From Sulfitobacter noctilucicola (GTDB taxonomy: Bacteria > Pseudomonadota > Alphaproteobacteria > Rhodobacterales > Rhodobacteraceae), in contig NZ_JASD01000008.1 in the NCBI RefSeq assembly GCF_000622385.1, positions 682,001 to 746,000 of the forward strand: DNA of 64,000 nucleotides, given 5' to 3'. Shown one piece after another: positions 7,976 through 16,230 of the stretch; the first letter of the stretch is position 1, and every line of letters starts with the position of its first letter. The translations under genes and the position numbers were made by a program. The notes beneath the pieces were generated by a model that worked only from the letters and a program-made list of their open reading frames with translations, was not told where the DNA came from and made no database searches.

Positions 7976-8673
7976 TATACATCCCCCCCGATCACAGCCT
8001 GCTTGATAAGCGGCTCACCGTTACGATAATTCGCGAGATCCTCGACCATGTTTCCGATCACCCGACCCGCCATCACGATGAAGCAGACCGGCATGGTGAC
8101 AATGAACCACCAACGCATCACGTTATCGGTGCCAAGAACGATGGCAAAGTTGTCGTATGTATTGACTGTCACCCGCGCTGTTGTCGTCACAACGATAATG
8201 CAGAAGAGCATCCACAGAATATTGTCGAGCATCAGGCTGGAAATCTGCGCCTTGGGCCCCATCTTGGAGCGGAATTCGGAAAAGCTCAGGTGCGTGCGCA
8301 GCTTCACGTTAAAGGCGCAGCCGAACCAGGCCATAATCATAAACAGCAACGGCGGGATGGTCGTTGACCAAGGCACTTGCCCCCCCCAGCTTTCGGGCCA
8401 CCAGGACAAGCCGGGGCCAAAACGTTGCAAAACGCCGACGAAAATAATCAGGGCAATGACAATATAGGTCCATACGATGATCGTGCGCTCCAGATGGCGC
8501 TCGATAAACGGGACTTTCATATAAATGTAATGGACGAGCAGACCGCCCAATAGGGTAATGGGAGTAAAGACCCACCATGCCGCAGGTGATCGATAGGCTT
8601 TCACAACGGAAAAATCGATATCGCCTGCCAGCGTCGATGTGACGATGGTAACAGCGTCAGCCCAAATGGTCAT
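7975..8673 (-). CDS. dctQ: TRAP transporter small permease (DctQ), system 1
   Basis: A 232-residue four-helix membrane protein of the DctQ family, the small subunit that pairs with DctM. Helices lie at about residues 32-50, 62-83, 108-125 and 150-215. The stretch ITLLGGLLVHYIYMKVPFIE and the WFGCAFNVKLRTHLSF block (small-permease signature region) are visible. It is longer than the usual 160-180 residues because of an extended N-terminus and C-terminal tail. It lies between dctP and dctM on the minus strand, separated from dctP by 110 bases containing a strong stem-loop. Confidence 0.88.
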   Translation of the reverse strand: MTIWADAVTIVTSTLAGDIDFSVVKAYRSPAAWWVFTPITLLGGLLVHYIYMKVPFIERHLERTIIVWTYIVIALIIFVGVLQRFGPGLSWWPESWGGQVPWSTTIPPLLFMIMAWFGCAFNVKLRTHLSFSEFRSKMGPKAQISSLMLDNILWMLFCIIVVTTTARVTVNTYDNFAIVLGTDNVMRWWFIVTMPVCFIVMAGRVIGNMVEDLANYRNGEPLIKQAVIGGDV

Positions 8674-8730
8674 GGTGCCCCTCCCTGAGTGTTGTCATCA
8701 GCCGCCATTAAAAGGCGATCTTGGACAAAG

Positions 8731-8756
8731 GGTCAGCCCCAATTGAGGGGCTGACC
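8731..8756. terminator. Strong stem-loop between dctP and dctQ
   Basis: A perfect 10-base-pair stem GGTCAGCCCC / GGGGCTGACC with a 6-base loop lies in the 110-base gap between dctP and dctQ of system 1. On the coding (minus) strand the T-run that follows is weak (CCTTTG), so partial termination or protection of dctP mRNA from 3' decay is more likely than full termination. That would let the binding protein be made in excess over the permeases. Confidence 0.7.
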
Positions 8757-8783
8757 TTTTTCTCTTGGCCAGATCCTATCGGA

Positions 8784-10016
8784 TTATGACTTCCACCAAC
8801 GGCGCGGTTCGACGTTTTCAGGCAACGTATCGCCCGGGATCGTCCGGACAGAGTCGTAGATTTCCTGATAGGTGTCATGGCCACCGGACCAGCCATTAAG
8901 CCGCTCGCGCCATTCTTCCCAAAGGGCAGGTTGATACTCGGGCGAGCACATCTCTTCGGCCTTCTTGATCTCGGCGTCGGAGAGGAAGGCGTTGCGCACG
9001 TTGTTCTGTGCAAAGATTGTGCCGGGCAGTTGTGGATCGGACTGGCCGACAGTCTTGACCAATGCCGCCTCGTTCGCCGCCTGAACGTGGACCTGCGCAA
9101 GATAGGACGATTCCATCACCGCATCCTGCAACTCACCGCCAAGGCTATCGAAGGCAGACGCCGACATCGCCGTGTGCTCTGTGCCGCAGAAGAAGTTCAG
9201 GTGAACCGATTGGGACACAACCGGAGACATGTTCGCATAAGCAACCGCGGATGCCCAGGTTTCCGCGCCATCGATCAGACCCTGCTTGAGACCATCGAGC
9301 GTTTCTTCCCACGCAACAGGCACAGGGTTCAGGTTCATCGCGGTCATTGCGATGCGGCCCAACTGCGTGCCGGTAACACGGTTCTTGGTGCCGGCAAGCT
9401 GCTCGACAGATGTGACTGTGTCTTTATCCTCCCACGCGAGACCCAGCTGGATGCCCCGCAGTTCGGCGTGTGAGAACAGGAACTTCAGACCGTGACGCTT
9501 CTCGTAAGGCTCGCGCAGCAGTTTTTGCGATTCGGGTGAATAGAGGAAGTGATACTGGTCCGCACGGTTCCGGAACATGTACGCATAATCGAGCACGTTG
9601 AGATACGGGGCACCGCCGGCGGAGTTCTGGGTGGACGCCGCATAGATGTCGATAATCCCCTGTTGGGCTTTCTCGACACACGAAACCTGACCACAAATCT
9701 GGTTGTCGCCGATGAACTCTACACGGATCTCACCGTCTGTGCGGCTTTCCAGATCGCGGGCAAACTCAAGACAACCTGCGCGTTCAATCAACAGGTTACG
9801 CTCGTTGAAACCGGCGGCACCGAACTTGAACGTGAACTTCGCCTCTTTGGCAAAGCGCTTTTCATACGACGATTCTGCCGCTGTCGCGAGATTGGCAAGG
9901 CTCATCGCGCCGCCAAAACTGCCTGCTGCAAGCAGTGTGGATGACATGCCGTACTGGCCCGCCACCCTAAACAAATCGCGACGCGATATGCCTCTTAGTT
10001 TGTCTGATGTTTTCAT
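8784..10016 (-). CDS. dctP: TRAP transporter substrate-binding protein (DctP), system 1, Tat-exported
   Basis: A 410-residue periplasmic solute receptor. The start at 10016 (MKTSDKLRGIS) is chosen because GGGAGGAAC lies just upstream; an in-frame start at 10046 would lie beyond that site. The N-terminus carries a twin-arginine signal, SRRDLFRVAG, a hydrophobic stretch and a cleavage region near ATAAES, so it folds before export. The mature part matches DctP (VSCVEKAQQGIIDIYAASTQ; LDGLKQGLIDGAETWASAV). A Tat signal is common in TRAP receptors of this group. The ligand cannot be read from sequence; the neighbours suggest an organic acid or amino-acid derivative. Confidence 0.93.
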   Translation of the reverse strand: MKTSDKLRGISRRDLFRVAGQYGMSSTLLAAGSFGGAMSLANLATAAESSYEKRFAKEAKFTFKFGAAGFNERNLLIERAGCLEFARDLESRTDGEIRVEFIGDNQICGQVSCVEKAQQGIIDIYAASTQNSAGGAPYLNVLDYAYMFRNRADQYHFLYSPESQKLLREPYEKRHGLKFLFSHAELRGIQLGLAWEDKDTVTSVEQLAGTKNRVTGTQLGRIAMTAMNLNPVPVAWEETLDGLKQGLIDGAETWASAVAYANMSPVVSQSVHLNFFCGTEHTAMSASAFDSLGGELQDAVMESSYLAQVHVQAANEAALVKTVGQSDPQLPGTIFAQNNVRNAFLSDAEIKKAEEMCSPEYQPALWEEWRERLNGWSGGHDTYQEIYDSVRTIPGDTLPENVEPRRWWKS

Positions 10017-10132
10017 TTTTGTTCCTCCCGTTAAAATAGCAGTCAATTAATGAGACTTTTTGTTTCAAAAAAGACTAGCTTGCTTTTCTTCACCTGTATA
10101 GAATTTTCTTTACCTAAGGAGAGGTGCTGAAA
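10017..10132. promoter_or_regulatory. Divergent promoter region of TRAP system 1 and the GMC oxidoreductase
   Basis: A 116-base A/T-rich gap between dctP (minus) and the GMC oxidoreductase (plus). It holds a perfect inverted repeat TTTTTG-TTT-CAAAAA at 10057-10071, close to the middle. This is a plausible operator for the IclR-type regulator encoded at the end of the TRAP operon. AAGGAGAG precedes the plus-strand start. The operator role is inference. Confidence 0.4.
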
Positions 10133-11734
10133 ATGGATGCCGATTTCATCGTGGTTGGCGCAGGGTCTGCGGGCTGTGTTCTGGCAAATCGGCTGAGCGC
10201 TGATCCGAAGAACAAAGTCATCCTGCTGGAAGCAGGCGGTCGCGATCTGAACCCGTGGATTCACATTCCGGTCGGGTACTTCAAAACGATCCACAATCCC
10301 AAGGTGGACTGGTGCTACAAGACCGAGCCTGATCCGGGTCTGAACGGACGCTCGATCGAATGGCCGCGTGGCAAAGTGCTGGGCGGATCATCATCATTGA
10401 ATGGTCTGCTCTATGTGCGCGGTCAAAGTCAGGATTATGACCGCTGGCGCCAGATGGGGAATACCGGTTGGGGCTGGGATGATGTGCTGCCGCTGTTCAA
10501 ACGGGCGGAGCGGAATGAACGTGGTGCGGATGAATATCACGGGGATCAGGGCCCCCTGTCGGTCAGCAACATGCGTATCCAACGGCCCATTACGGACGCT
10601 TGGGTCGCTGCGGCGCAGGCGGCGGGCTACAAATTCAACCCCGATTACAATGGTGCGGATCAGGAAGGTGTCGGCTTCTTCCAGCTCACCTCGCGCAACG
10701 GATGGCGGTGCAGCGCCGCAGTTGCTTACTTAAATCCGGTTAAGAAGCGACCTAACCTACAAATCGTCACCCATGCGCAGGTCGATAAGGTGGTAATCGA
10801 CGGCAGTCGCGCAACCGGGGTGCTTTATACAGACCGCAGCGGTAAACAGCATCAAGTCACAGCGCACAAAGAAGTTGTGCTTTGTGGTGGTGCGATCAAT
10901 TCCCCACAACTGCTAATGCTGTCGGGCATCGGTGAAGCGGCGCAACTGGCGGAACACGGGATTGAAGTCAGGCGCGATCTGCACGGCGTAGGCAAGAACA
11001 TGCAGGACCATCTACAAGCGCGCCTGGTCTACAAATGCAATGAACCTACGCTGAATGACGAAGTGTCGTCGCTGATGGGACAGGCCAGAATCGGTTTGAA
11101 GTTCGCGCTGTTCCGCGCTGGTCCCATGACGATGGCAGCGAGTCTCGCCACTGGCTTTGTAAAAACCCGCAATGATCTTGAGACACCGGATATCCAGTTT
11201 CATGTCCAACCCCTCTCTGCCGAGAACCCCGGCAAGGGGGCGGACAGGTTTTCGGCTTTCACGATGTCAGTCTGCCAACTGCGCCCCGAAAGCAAAGGGG
11301 AGATCCGGCTGGCAAGTGCCAAACCGCGTACCTACCCGAAGATCATTCCGCACTACCTGTCCACAAAGACCGATTGCGACACGATCGTCGAAGGGGTGAA
11401 CATCGCCCGCAGGATCGCGCGTCACGCACCGCTGACGTCAAAGATTTCGGAAGAATTCCGCCCGCATCCCAGCCTCGATATGGACAATTATGACGACACG
11501 CTGGATTGGGCGCGCAACAACACCGCGTCGATCTATCATCCCACGGGCACCTGCAAGATGGGCAGTGATGGCGCAGCCGTCGTCGATGCGCGTCTGCGTG
11601 TCCACGGGGTTACAGGGCTTCGCGTCGCGGATTGCTCGATCATGCCAGAGATCGTTTCAGGCAACACCAATGCGCCAGCAATCATGATTGGAGAAAAGGC
11701 GAGCGATCTTATTCTTGAGGATGCCCGCGCCTAG
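10133..11734 (+). CDS. GMC-family FAD-dependent alcohol/choline dehydrogenase
   Basis: A 533-residue flavoprotein of the glucose-methanol-choline oxidoreductase family, similar in plan to BetA and long-chain alcohol dehydrogenases. The ADP-binding motif [16 protein letters not shown] is at the N-terminus, the GMC signature [14 protein letters not shown] is near residue 85, and the C-terminal block HPTGTCKMG plus [20 protein letters not shown] is complete. The ATG at 10133 sits about nine bases after AAGGAGAG. A GTG nine bases upstream would overlap that site. It is divergent from TRAP system 1, so it may oxidise the imported compound or its product. The substrate is not predictable from sequence. 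Confidence 0.92.
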   Translation: MDADFIVVGAGSAGCVLANRLSADPKNKVILLEAGGRDLNPWIHIPVGYFKTIHNPKVDWCYKTEPDPGLNGRSIEWPRGKVLGGSSSLNGLLYVRGQSQDYDRWRQMGNTGWGWDDVLPLFKRAERNERGADEYHGDQGPLSVSNMRIQRPITDAWVAAAQAAGYKFNPDYNGADQEGVGFFQLTSRNGWRCSAAVAYLNPVKKRPNLQIVTHAQVDKVVIDGSRATGVLYTDRSGKQHQVTAHKEVVLCGGAINSPQLLMLSGIGEAAQLAEHGIEVRRDLHGVGKNMQDHLQARLVYKCNEPTLNDEVSSLMGQARIGLKFALFRAGPMTMAASLATGFVKTRNDLETPDIQFHVQPLSAENPGKGADRFSAFTMSVCQLRPESKGEIRLASAKPRTYPKIIPHYLSTKTDCDTIVEGVNIARRIARHAPLTSKISEEFRPHPSLDMDNYDDTLDWARNNTASIYHPTGTCKMGSDGAAVVDARLRVHGVTGLRVADCSIMPEIVSGNTNAPAIMIGEKASDLILEDARA

Positions 11735-12423
11735 AATTGCGGCGGCACAAGACCTGCATGAAACCAGCGCAGATAGGTGTAAATTGAATAAACGGGCCGC
11801 TGCGTCGCCCGTGCAATATCGGCGGCATACGGCACCATATTCGTACACTCCAGAATGATCGCGCCCACATCCGCATGCGTACCGGTTAAATCTACTGCAG
11901 CGGCGACCATTTCGGCGCGGGCCCTCTCAATATCCAACGTGGCCTTATTGCCCAATATCGATGCAGCAAAACTGCTGCCTTCCATCCCTTTGATCCGAGC
12001 GCTATTCGGCACACCTGCGATCTCCAGATGCGCATTGGTCAGGCTGTCGGCAGAGATTGTCAGCACACCAAGTCGCTGGTCCGAGCGCAGCAGCGGCACA
12101 ACCTGCCCCGCCTGCTCTAATGCGGAGGCGGCAACAGGCACGCCCAACTCACGCACAAGCCGTGGCCGGATCAACGCGAGAAATCCACAAGTCGTCGCGA
12201 TACCGGTGCAACCTTCGTCAATAAGCCCACGACCAGCGGCGATAAAGGATTGCACAAACGGTTCCACATCATCGCAGACAATTGCTTGCGGTGTCGCGCC
12301 GGCGACGATGCTGTAACGCACGGCAAAAGGCCAAGTCGCCGGATTGCCCACATCGCCCAGTATCCGTGGGAAACGGGTATCGAGCATCAGAATACCCAGT
12401 TTTGCGCCCGTCTGATTTGTCAT
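11731..12423 (-). CDS. Aspartate/glutamate (hydantoin) racemase-family protein
   Basis: A 230-residue protein of the Asp/Glu/hydantoin racemase superfamily. The two catalytic cysteines are visible, the first in ATTCGFL (about residue 80) and the second in LECTNM (about residue 190). These enzymes invert or isomerise at a carbon next to a carboxylate without a cofactor; the family also includes maleate isomerase and hydantoin racemase. The convergent GMC gene overlaps its end by four bases, and a DadA-like oxidase diverges from its start. The pairing with a D-amino-acid oxidase and 5-oxoprolinase genes points to an amino-acid or lactam substrate, which is inference. Confidence 0.85.
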   Translation of the reverse strand: MTNQTGAKLGILMLDTRFPRILGDVGNPATWPFAVRYSIVAGATPQAIVCDDVEPFVQSFIAAGRGLIDEGCTGIATTCGFLALIRPRLVRELGVPVAASALEQAGQVVPLLRSDQRLGVLTISADSLTNAHLEIAGVPNSARIKGMEGSSFAASILGNKATLDIERARAEMVAAAVDLTGTHADVGAIILECTNMVPYAADIARATQRPVYSIYTYLRWFHAGLVPPQF

Positions 12424-12593
12424 GCTTCCCCCCGCGATCCGCCATAAACTGTCGCTTTTGTCAGGCGCAGCCTCAAGTCAAAATCCGAACAATGACAATT
12501 TGTAAACATTTTGTTGATGTTTTAAATTTCCGTGACATGATACTTCCAAGGGGAATCGCATTTTATGTCACTCGTATATTTCATGGTCGCCGT
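12424..12593. promoter_or_regulatory. Divergent control region of the racemase and dadA-like genes
   Basis: A 170-base gap. It holds an inverted repeat AAACAT-N7-ATGTTT at 12504-12522 in an A/T-rich stretch that could be a promoter or operator. It also contains a ribosome-binding-like AAGGGGAA at 12548-12555 that leads into a 10-codon ORF (separate entry). No regulator gene is adjacent other than the IclR at 5.8-6.5 kb. Confidence 0.35.
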
Positions 12594-12597
12594 TTGA
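12565..12597 (+). CDS. Possible 10-codon leader ORF coupled to the dadA-like gene
   Basis: ATG at 12565 lies nine bases after AAGGGGAA and opens a 10-residue frame, MSLVYFMVAV. Its TGA (12595-12597) overlaps the TTG (12594-12596) that best fits the start of the downstream oxidase. The stop-start overlap TTGA suggests translational coupling: ribosomes ending on the leader re-start at the weak TTG. A frameshift in the true N-terminus is the alternative reading. Confidence 0.35.
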   Translation: MSLVYFMVAV

Positions 12598-13832
12598 CCC
12601 GCCATGTCGTCGTCATAGGCGCAGGCATCGTCGGTGTATCCACCGGCATCTGGCTGCGACGGGCGGGCGCTGAGGTCACGATCATTGATCGGGGTGCACC
12701 CGGCACGGGGACATCCCATGGGAATGCCGGTGTGCTGGCAGCCTGTGCAATGGTGCCTGTTACCGGTCCCGGCCTGATCCCCAAAGCACCGCGCATGCTG
12801 ATGAACCCCGACTTTCCACTGTTCATGCGATGGGGGTATCTGCCGCGCCTGCTGCCTTGGCTGCGCAAATACCTCGCGAACGCGAATGATCCTGACACCA
12901 GACGCATCGCCAAAGGGCTGACCCACATCGTTGGCGATTCAGTCGAACAACACAAAAGTCTTTGTGATGAGCTGGGACTGGGCGACTGGGTCAGCGAAAG
13001 CGACTACTGCTTTGCCTACACCAACCGCGCGGCCTTTGACGCTGAGAGCTACACATGGGCTTTACGCAAAGAAGCAGGGTTTGAGCCAACCCTTATCGAG
13101 GGCCATGACGTACGGGATTACGAGCCTGCGTTGGGACCGGACATCACCTGCATGGCTGTGATGAAAGGCCATGGCTATATCCGCAGCCCCGGAGGGTATG
13201 TTCAAGCGCTGGCGAAATCGTTTGAAGAGATGGGCGGCACAATCATGGAGGCGGAGGTCAAGGATTTTGACCTCACAAACGGCCGTGTGACCACGGTCCA
13301 GACCACGCAAGGCTCGGTTGCCTGTTCCGAGGTGGTTCTGGCCACTGGTGTCTGGTCCAAACCCATGATGGCAAAGCTGGGTATCAACGTGCCTTTGGAA
13401 GCCGAGCGCGGCTATCACATCGTGTTCGAGAATGCGACCGGTGGTCCGGCGCGCCCCACAATGATTGCCAGCGGCAAGTTTGTCGCCACCCCGATGGAAC
13501 AGGGTCTGCGCTGCGCTGGCATTGTTGAATTCGGCGGATTGGACGCTGGGCCGTCCAAAGCACCGCTCAAGCTGTTGCGTAAGCAGGCGGCACAAGCCTT
13601 TCCCAACCTTAAAGCCTTATCCGAGATTGAATGGCTGGGCCACCGCCCTGCCCCAAGCGACAGTCTGCCTCTGATCGGGCAGATCAAGGAAAGTGGCATA
13701 TATACTGCCTTCGGGCATCACCACATCGGGTTGACCGGAGGGCCGAAGACAGGCCGACTTGTCGCCGGATTGATTACCGGGGGCCGCGTCAACACCGACC
13801 TGTCCCCTTACGATCCACAGCGCTTTTCATAA
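12594..13832 (+). CDS. FAD-dependent D-amino-acid dehydrogenase-like oxidase (DadA family)
   Basis: A 412-residue protein of the DAO/DadA family, which removes the amino group from D-amino acids at the membrane or in the cytoplasm and passes electrons to the respiratory chain. The ADP-binding motif VVVIGAGIVGVSTGIWL starts four residues after the TTG at 12594. The FAD contact region GTGTSHGNAGVLA and the C-terminal block FGHHHIGLTGGPKTGRLVAGL are typical. The frame stays open far upstream, but the extra residues look non-coding, so TTG is preferred; an in-frame ATG exists at 12537. The gene precedes TRAP system 2 by 32 bases, so both are likely one operon. The substrate may be a D-amino acid produced by the racemase-family neighbour. 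Confidence 0.87.
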   Translation: MTRHVVVIGAGIVGVSTGIWLRRAGAEVTIIDRGAPGTGTSHGNAGVLAACAMVPVTGPGLIPKAPRMLMNPDFPLFMRWGYLPRLLPWLRKYLANANDPDTRRIAKGLTHIVGDSVEQHKSLCDELGLGDWVSESDYCFAYTNRAAFDAESYTWALRKEAGFEPTLIEGHDVRDYEPALGPDITCMAVMKGHGYIRSPGGYVQALAKSFEEMGGTIMEAEVKDFDLTNGRVTTVQTTQGSVACSEVVLATGVWSKPMMAKLGINVPLEAERGYHIVFENATGGPARPTMIASGKFVATPMEQGLRCAGIVEFGGLDAGPSKAPLKLLRKQAAQAFPNLKALSEIEWLGHRPAPSDSLPLIGQIKESGIYTAFGHHHIGLTGGPKTGRLVAGLITGGRVNTDLSPYDPQRFS

Positions 13833-13864
13833 GGTGCCAAAATAAACCACAACGGGAGACGACA

Positions 13865-14854
13865 ATGAAAATGACAACCAAACTGATGACCGGTGCCGCC
13901 GCACTCGCAATCGCTGTAACAGGCGCGCTGCCTGCGCTAGCAGCAGAGAAGTGGGATATGCCGATGGCCTATTCCGCATCCAACTTTCACTCCGAAAACG
14001 GCGCAGAGTTCGCATCTTGCGTAACCAAGGGCACTCAAGGCGAAATCGAGATCACAACACACCCGGGCGGGTCGCTCTTTGCCGGTGCTGATATCAAACG
14101 TGCTATCCAGACTGGTCAGGTCCAGATCGGTGAACGCCTGATGTCCGGCCACCAGAACGAGAACGCGGTATTTGGTTTCGACTCTATCCCATTCCTCGCA
14201 CCATCATTTGATGCCAGCGCCAAACTTTTTGAGGCTGCCAAGCCAAAGATGTCCGAGCTTCTGGAAGAACAGAACCTCGTGATGCTTTACGCTGTGCCGT
14301 GGCCACCACAGGGTCTTTACTTCAACAAGGAAGTGAACAGCGTCGAGGACATGAAGGGGCTCAAGTTCCGCTCATACAACAACGCGACCAGCCGTCTGGC
14401 CGAGTTGACAGGCATGCTGCCCGTAACCATTGAGGCCGCTGAAATCTCTCAGGCCTTTGCGACAGGCGTAGCAGAATCCATGATCTCTTCCGGCGCGACA
14501 GGATATGACCGCAAGGTTTGGGAAAGCCTGAGCCACTTCTACGAAGTCGATGCATGGTTGCCGTACAACTACGTCATGGTGAACAAAGAAATCTGGGACG
14601 GCACATCAGAAGCGAACCAAGGCATCATCACAAGCTGTGCCAAAGAAGCCGAGATGAACGGCCTGAAAGCGTCTAAGGCTTACACCCAGTTTACCATGGA
14701 CGGTTTGGCCGAAGGCGGCATGGCAGTTGGTCCGGCCGGTGACGCATTGATGGGCGAATTGCGCGCGATTGGTGAGACCATGACCGCAGAATGGCTCGAA
14801 GCGGCAGGCGATGACGGCAAGGCCATCGTCGATGCTTATAAAGCGTCCAATTAA
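13865..14854 (+). CDS. dctP: TRAP transporter substrate-binding protein (DctP), system 2
   Basis: A 329-residue periplasmic receptor with a Sec signal peptide (lysine-rich start, hydrophobic core, cleavage after LPALA-A). The mature part has DctP hallmarks: IKRAIQTGQVQIGERL, the central LKFRSYNNATSRLAELTG block and FATGVAESMISSGATGYD. The start at 13865 follows GGGAGACGAC. Two receptors in this block (this one Sec-type, the other Tat-type) imply two different ligands. It is followed by a UUCG-capped hairpin and then a methyltransferase gene. Confidence 0.93.
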   Translation: MKMTTKLMTGAAALAIAVTGALPALAAEKWDMPMAYSASNFHSENGAEFASCVTKGTQGEIEITTHPGGSLFAGADIKRAIQTGQVQIGERLMSGHQNENAVFGFDSIPFLAPSFDASAKLFEAAKPKMSELLEEQNLVMLYAVPWPPQGLYFNKEVNSVEDMKGLKFRSYNNATSRLAELTGMLPVTIEAAEISQAFATGVAESMISSGATGYDRKVWESLSHFYEVDAWLPYNYVMVNKEIWDGTSEANQGIITSCAKEAEMNGLKASKAYTQFTMDGLAEGGMAVGPAGDALMGELRAIGETMTAEWLEAAGDDGKAIVDAYKASN

Positions 14855-14872
14855 GAACGCACCTGAAAAGGA

Positions 14873-14892
14873 GGGGCCACTTCGGTGGCCCC
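14873..14892 (+). terminator. UUCG-capped hairpin after dctP of system 2
   Basis: A perfect 8-base-pair stem GGGGCCAC / GTGGCCCC closed by a TTCG tetraloop lies in the short gap after dctP. There is no T-run, so it is more likely an mRNA-stability or partial-termination element that favours the binding protein over the downstream genes. TRAP system 1 has a comparable stem at the same position. Confidence 0.7.
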
Positions 14893-14901
14893 TGATCTCT
14901 C

Positions 14902-15708
14902 ATGACATATAAAGCCTTCACGCAAGCGGAACGACAGGGATGGCATGACCGCGCCGAAGTCTATGCCACGCATACGGCCCGCGCGACGGTCCAGATCATT
15001 CCAGCCATGTTTGACGCATTGAGCGTGCGCCCCGAACAGCGACTATTGGACGTGGCATGCGGGCCCGGCTACGTGGCGGGCGCGGCGGCTGCGCTGGATG
15101 TGGACGTCGAAGGCATTGACTACGCGCCCGGCATGGTGGGCGCGGCACGAAAACGCTTCCCCCACCTCAAATTCAACGTTGGAAATGCAGAGGCTTTGCC
15201 GGCGCAGGACGCCAGTTTTGAGGCAGTCGCCTGCAACATGGGCCTGTTTCATATGGGTGATCCGCAGCTGGCTATGCGCGAAGCTTTCCGTGTATTGCGT
15301 CCATCTGGGCGGTTTTCGTTCAGCCAATGGACAGCGCCCCAGGATTCAGAACTATACGCCCGCCTTTTTGCCGCGCTCAAAGACGAAGCCGACCTCAGTC
15401 GCGCAGACACCGCGCCTGACGCTTACGTTTTATCTGACCCTGCTGCTGTCGAAAAGATGATGAAAAACGCGGGCTTTTCCCAGATGGGTACCCGCCGACT
15501 GGATACCAAGCTGATCGCACATGGCGATGATTTCTTCGACTTCTTCATGCAGTTCGGCGTGCGCGTGCCATTGATTGTTGCCGCACAGGACTCCGATGTC
15601 AAAACCCGCCTGCGGACACGCATCAACGCCGATATGGCACCTTACAGGACCGGCACCGGTTTCGAGGTGCCCATGCCCAGCCTTCTTTACACAGGGACCA
15701 AGCAATGA
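14902..15708 (+). CDS. SAM-dependent class I methyltransferase inside TRAP operon 2
   Basis: A 268-residue methyltransferase of the UbiE/Methyltransf_11 type. Motif I is LLDVACGPGYVAGAAA (about residue 49), then DYAPGMVGAARKRFP (motif II region), NAEALPAQDASFEAVACNMG and FRVLRPSGRFSFSQW. It sits between dctP and dctQ, and its stop overlaps the dctQ start by four bases (ATGA), so it is translated with the transporter. A methyltransferase is not a normal TRAP component. It may modify the imported compound or a downstream intermediate. The substrate is unknown. Confidence 0.88.
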   Translation: MTYKAFTQAERQGWHDRAEVYATHTARATVQIIPAMFDALSVRPEQRLLDVACGPGYVAGAAAALDVDVEGIDYAPGMVGAARKRFPHLKFNVGNAEALPAQDASFEAVACNMGLFHMGDPQLAMREAFRVLRPSGRFSFSQWTAPQDSELYARLFAALKDEADLSRADTAPDAYVLSDPAAVEKMMKNAGFSQMGTRRLDTKLIAHGDDFFDFFMQFGVRVPLIVAAQDSDVKTRLRTRINADMAPYRTGTGFEVPMPSLLYTGTKQ

Positions 15709-16226
15709 CGTTGCTCAGACGCTTTCTCGACTTTCTATACAGCGCCGCGGGCGTTCTGGCAGCGCTTTGCCTGATCGCAATTCTATCGCTGATCGTGATC
15801 CAAATGATCGCGCGCTGGACCGGAGAGGTCTTTCCCGGCGCACCTGATTACGCGGGCTACGCCATGGCCGCGGCGAGCTTTTTCGCTTTTGCAAATGCGC
15901 TTAGCCGTGGCGCACATATCAGGGTGTCGATCCTTCTCAATGCTGTATCCCCCGGCCCCAAACGCCTACTTGAGATTTGGTGTTTCGGTTTAGGCGCGGC
16001 CATCGCGTGGTACTTTACCTACTACGCCTACAATTTTGTCTATTATTCTTGGAGATTCAACGAGATCAGTCAGGGACAAGACGCCACGATGATGTGGATA
16101 CCACAATCGGTCATGGTGGTTGGCGGTAGCCTGTTGGCGATCGCCCTTACAGACAACCTGCTTCATGTTCTGACCACAGGCGATCACCGGATCGTACGCG
16201 ATACCATCGAAAGCCACGGGGAATAA
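15705..16226 (+). CDS. dctQ: TRAP transporter small permease (DctQ), system 2
   Basis: A 173-residue four-helix membrane protein of normal DctQ length. The N-terminal helix covers about residues 10-32. The signature region AASFFAFANALSRGAHIRVSIL is in the middle, and the conserved WIPQSVMVVGGSLLAIAL is near the C-terminus. It starts inside the methyltransferase stop and ends four bases before dctM, as expected for subunits of one complex. Confidence 0.93.
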   Translation: MTLLRRFLDFLYSAAGVLAALCLIAILSLIVIQMIARWTGEVFPGAPDYAGYAMAAASFFAFANALSRGAHIRVSILLNAVSPGPKRLLEIWCFGLGAAIAWYFTYYAYNFVYYSWRFNEISQGQDATMMWIPQSVMVVGGSLLAIALTDNLLHVLTTGDHRIVRDTIESHGE

Positions 16227-16230
16227 CGCC

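Noticed and set aside
12282..12593. N-terminal extension of the dadA-like frame
   Set aside because: The extra 104 residues are not like any flavoprotein lead and run into the divergent racemase gene; TTG 12594 fits the ADP-binding motif.
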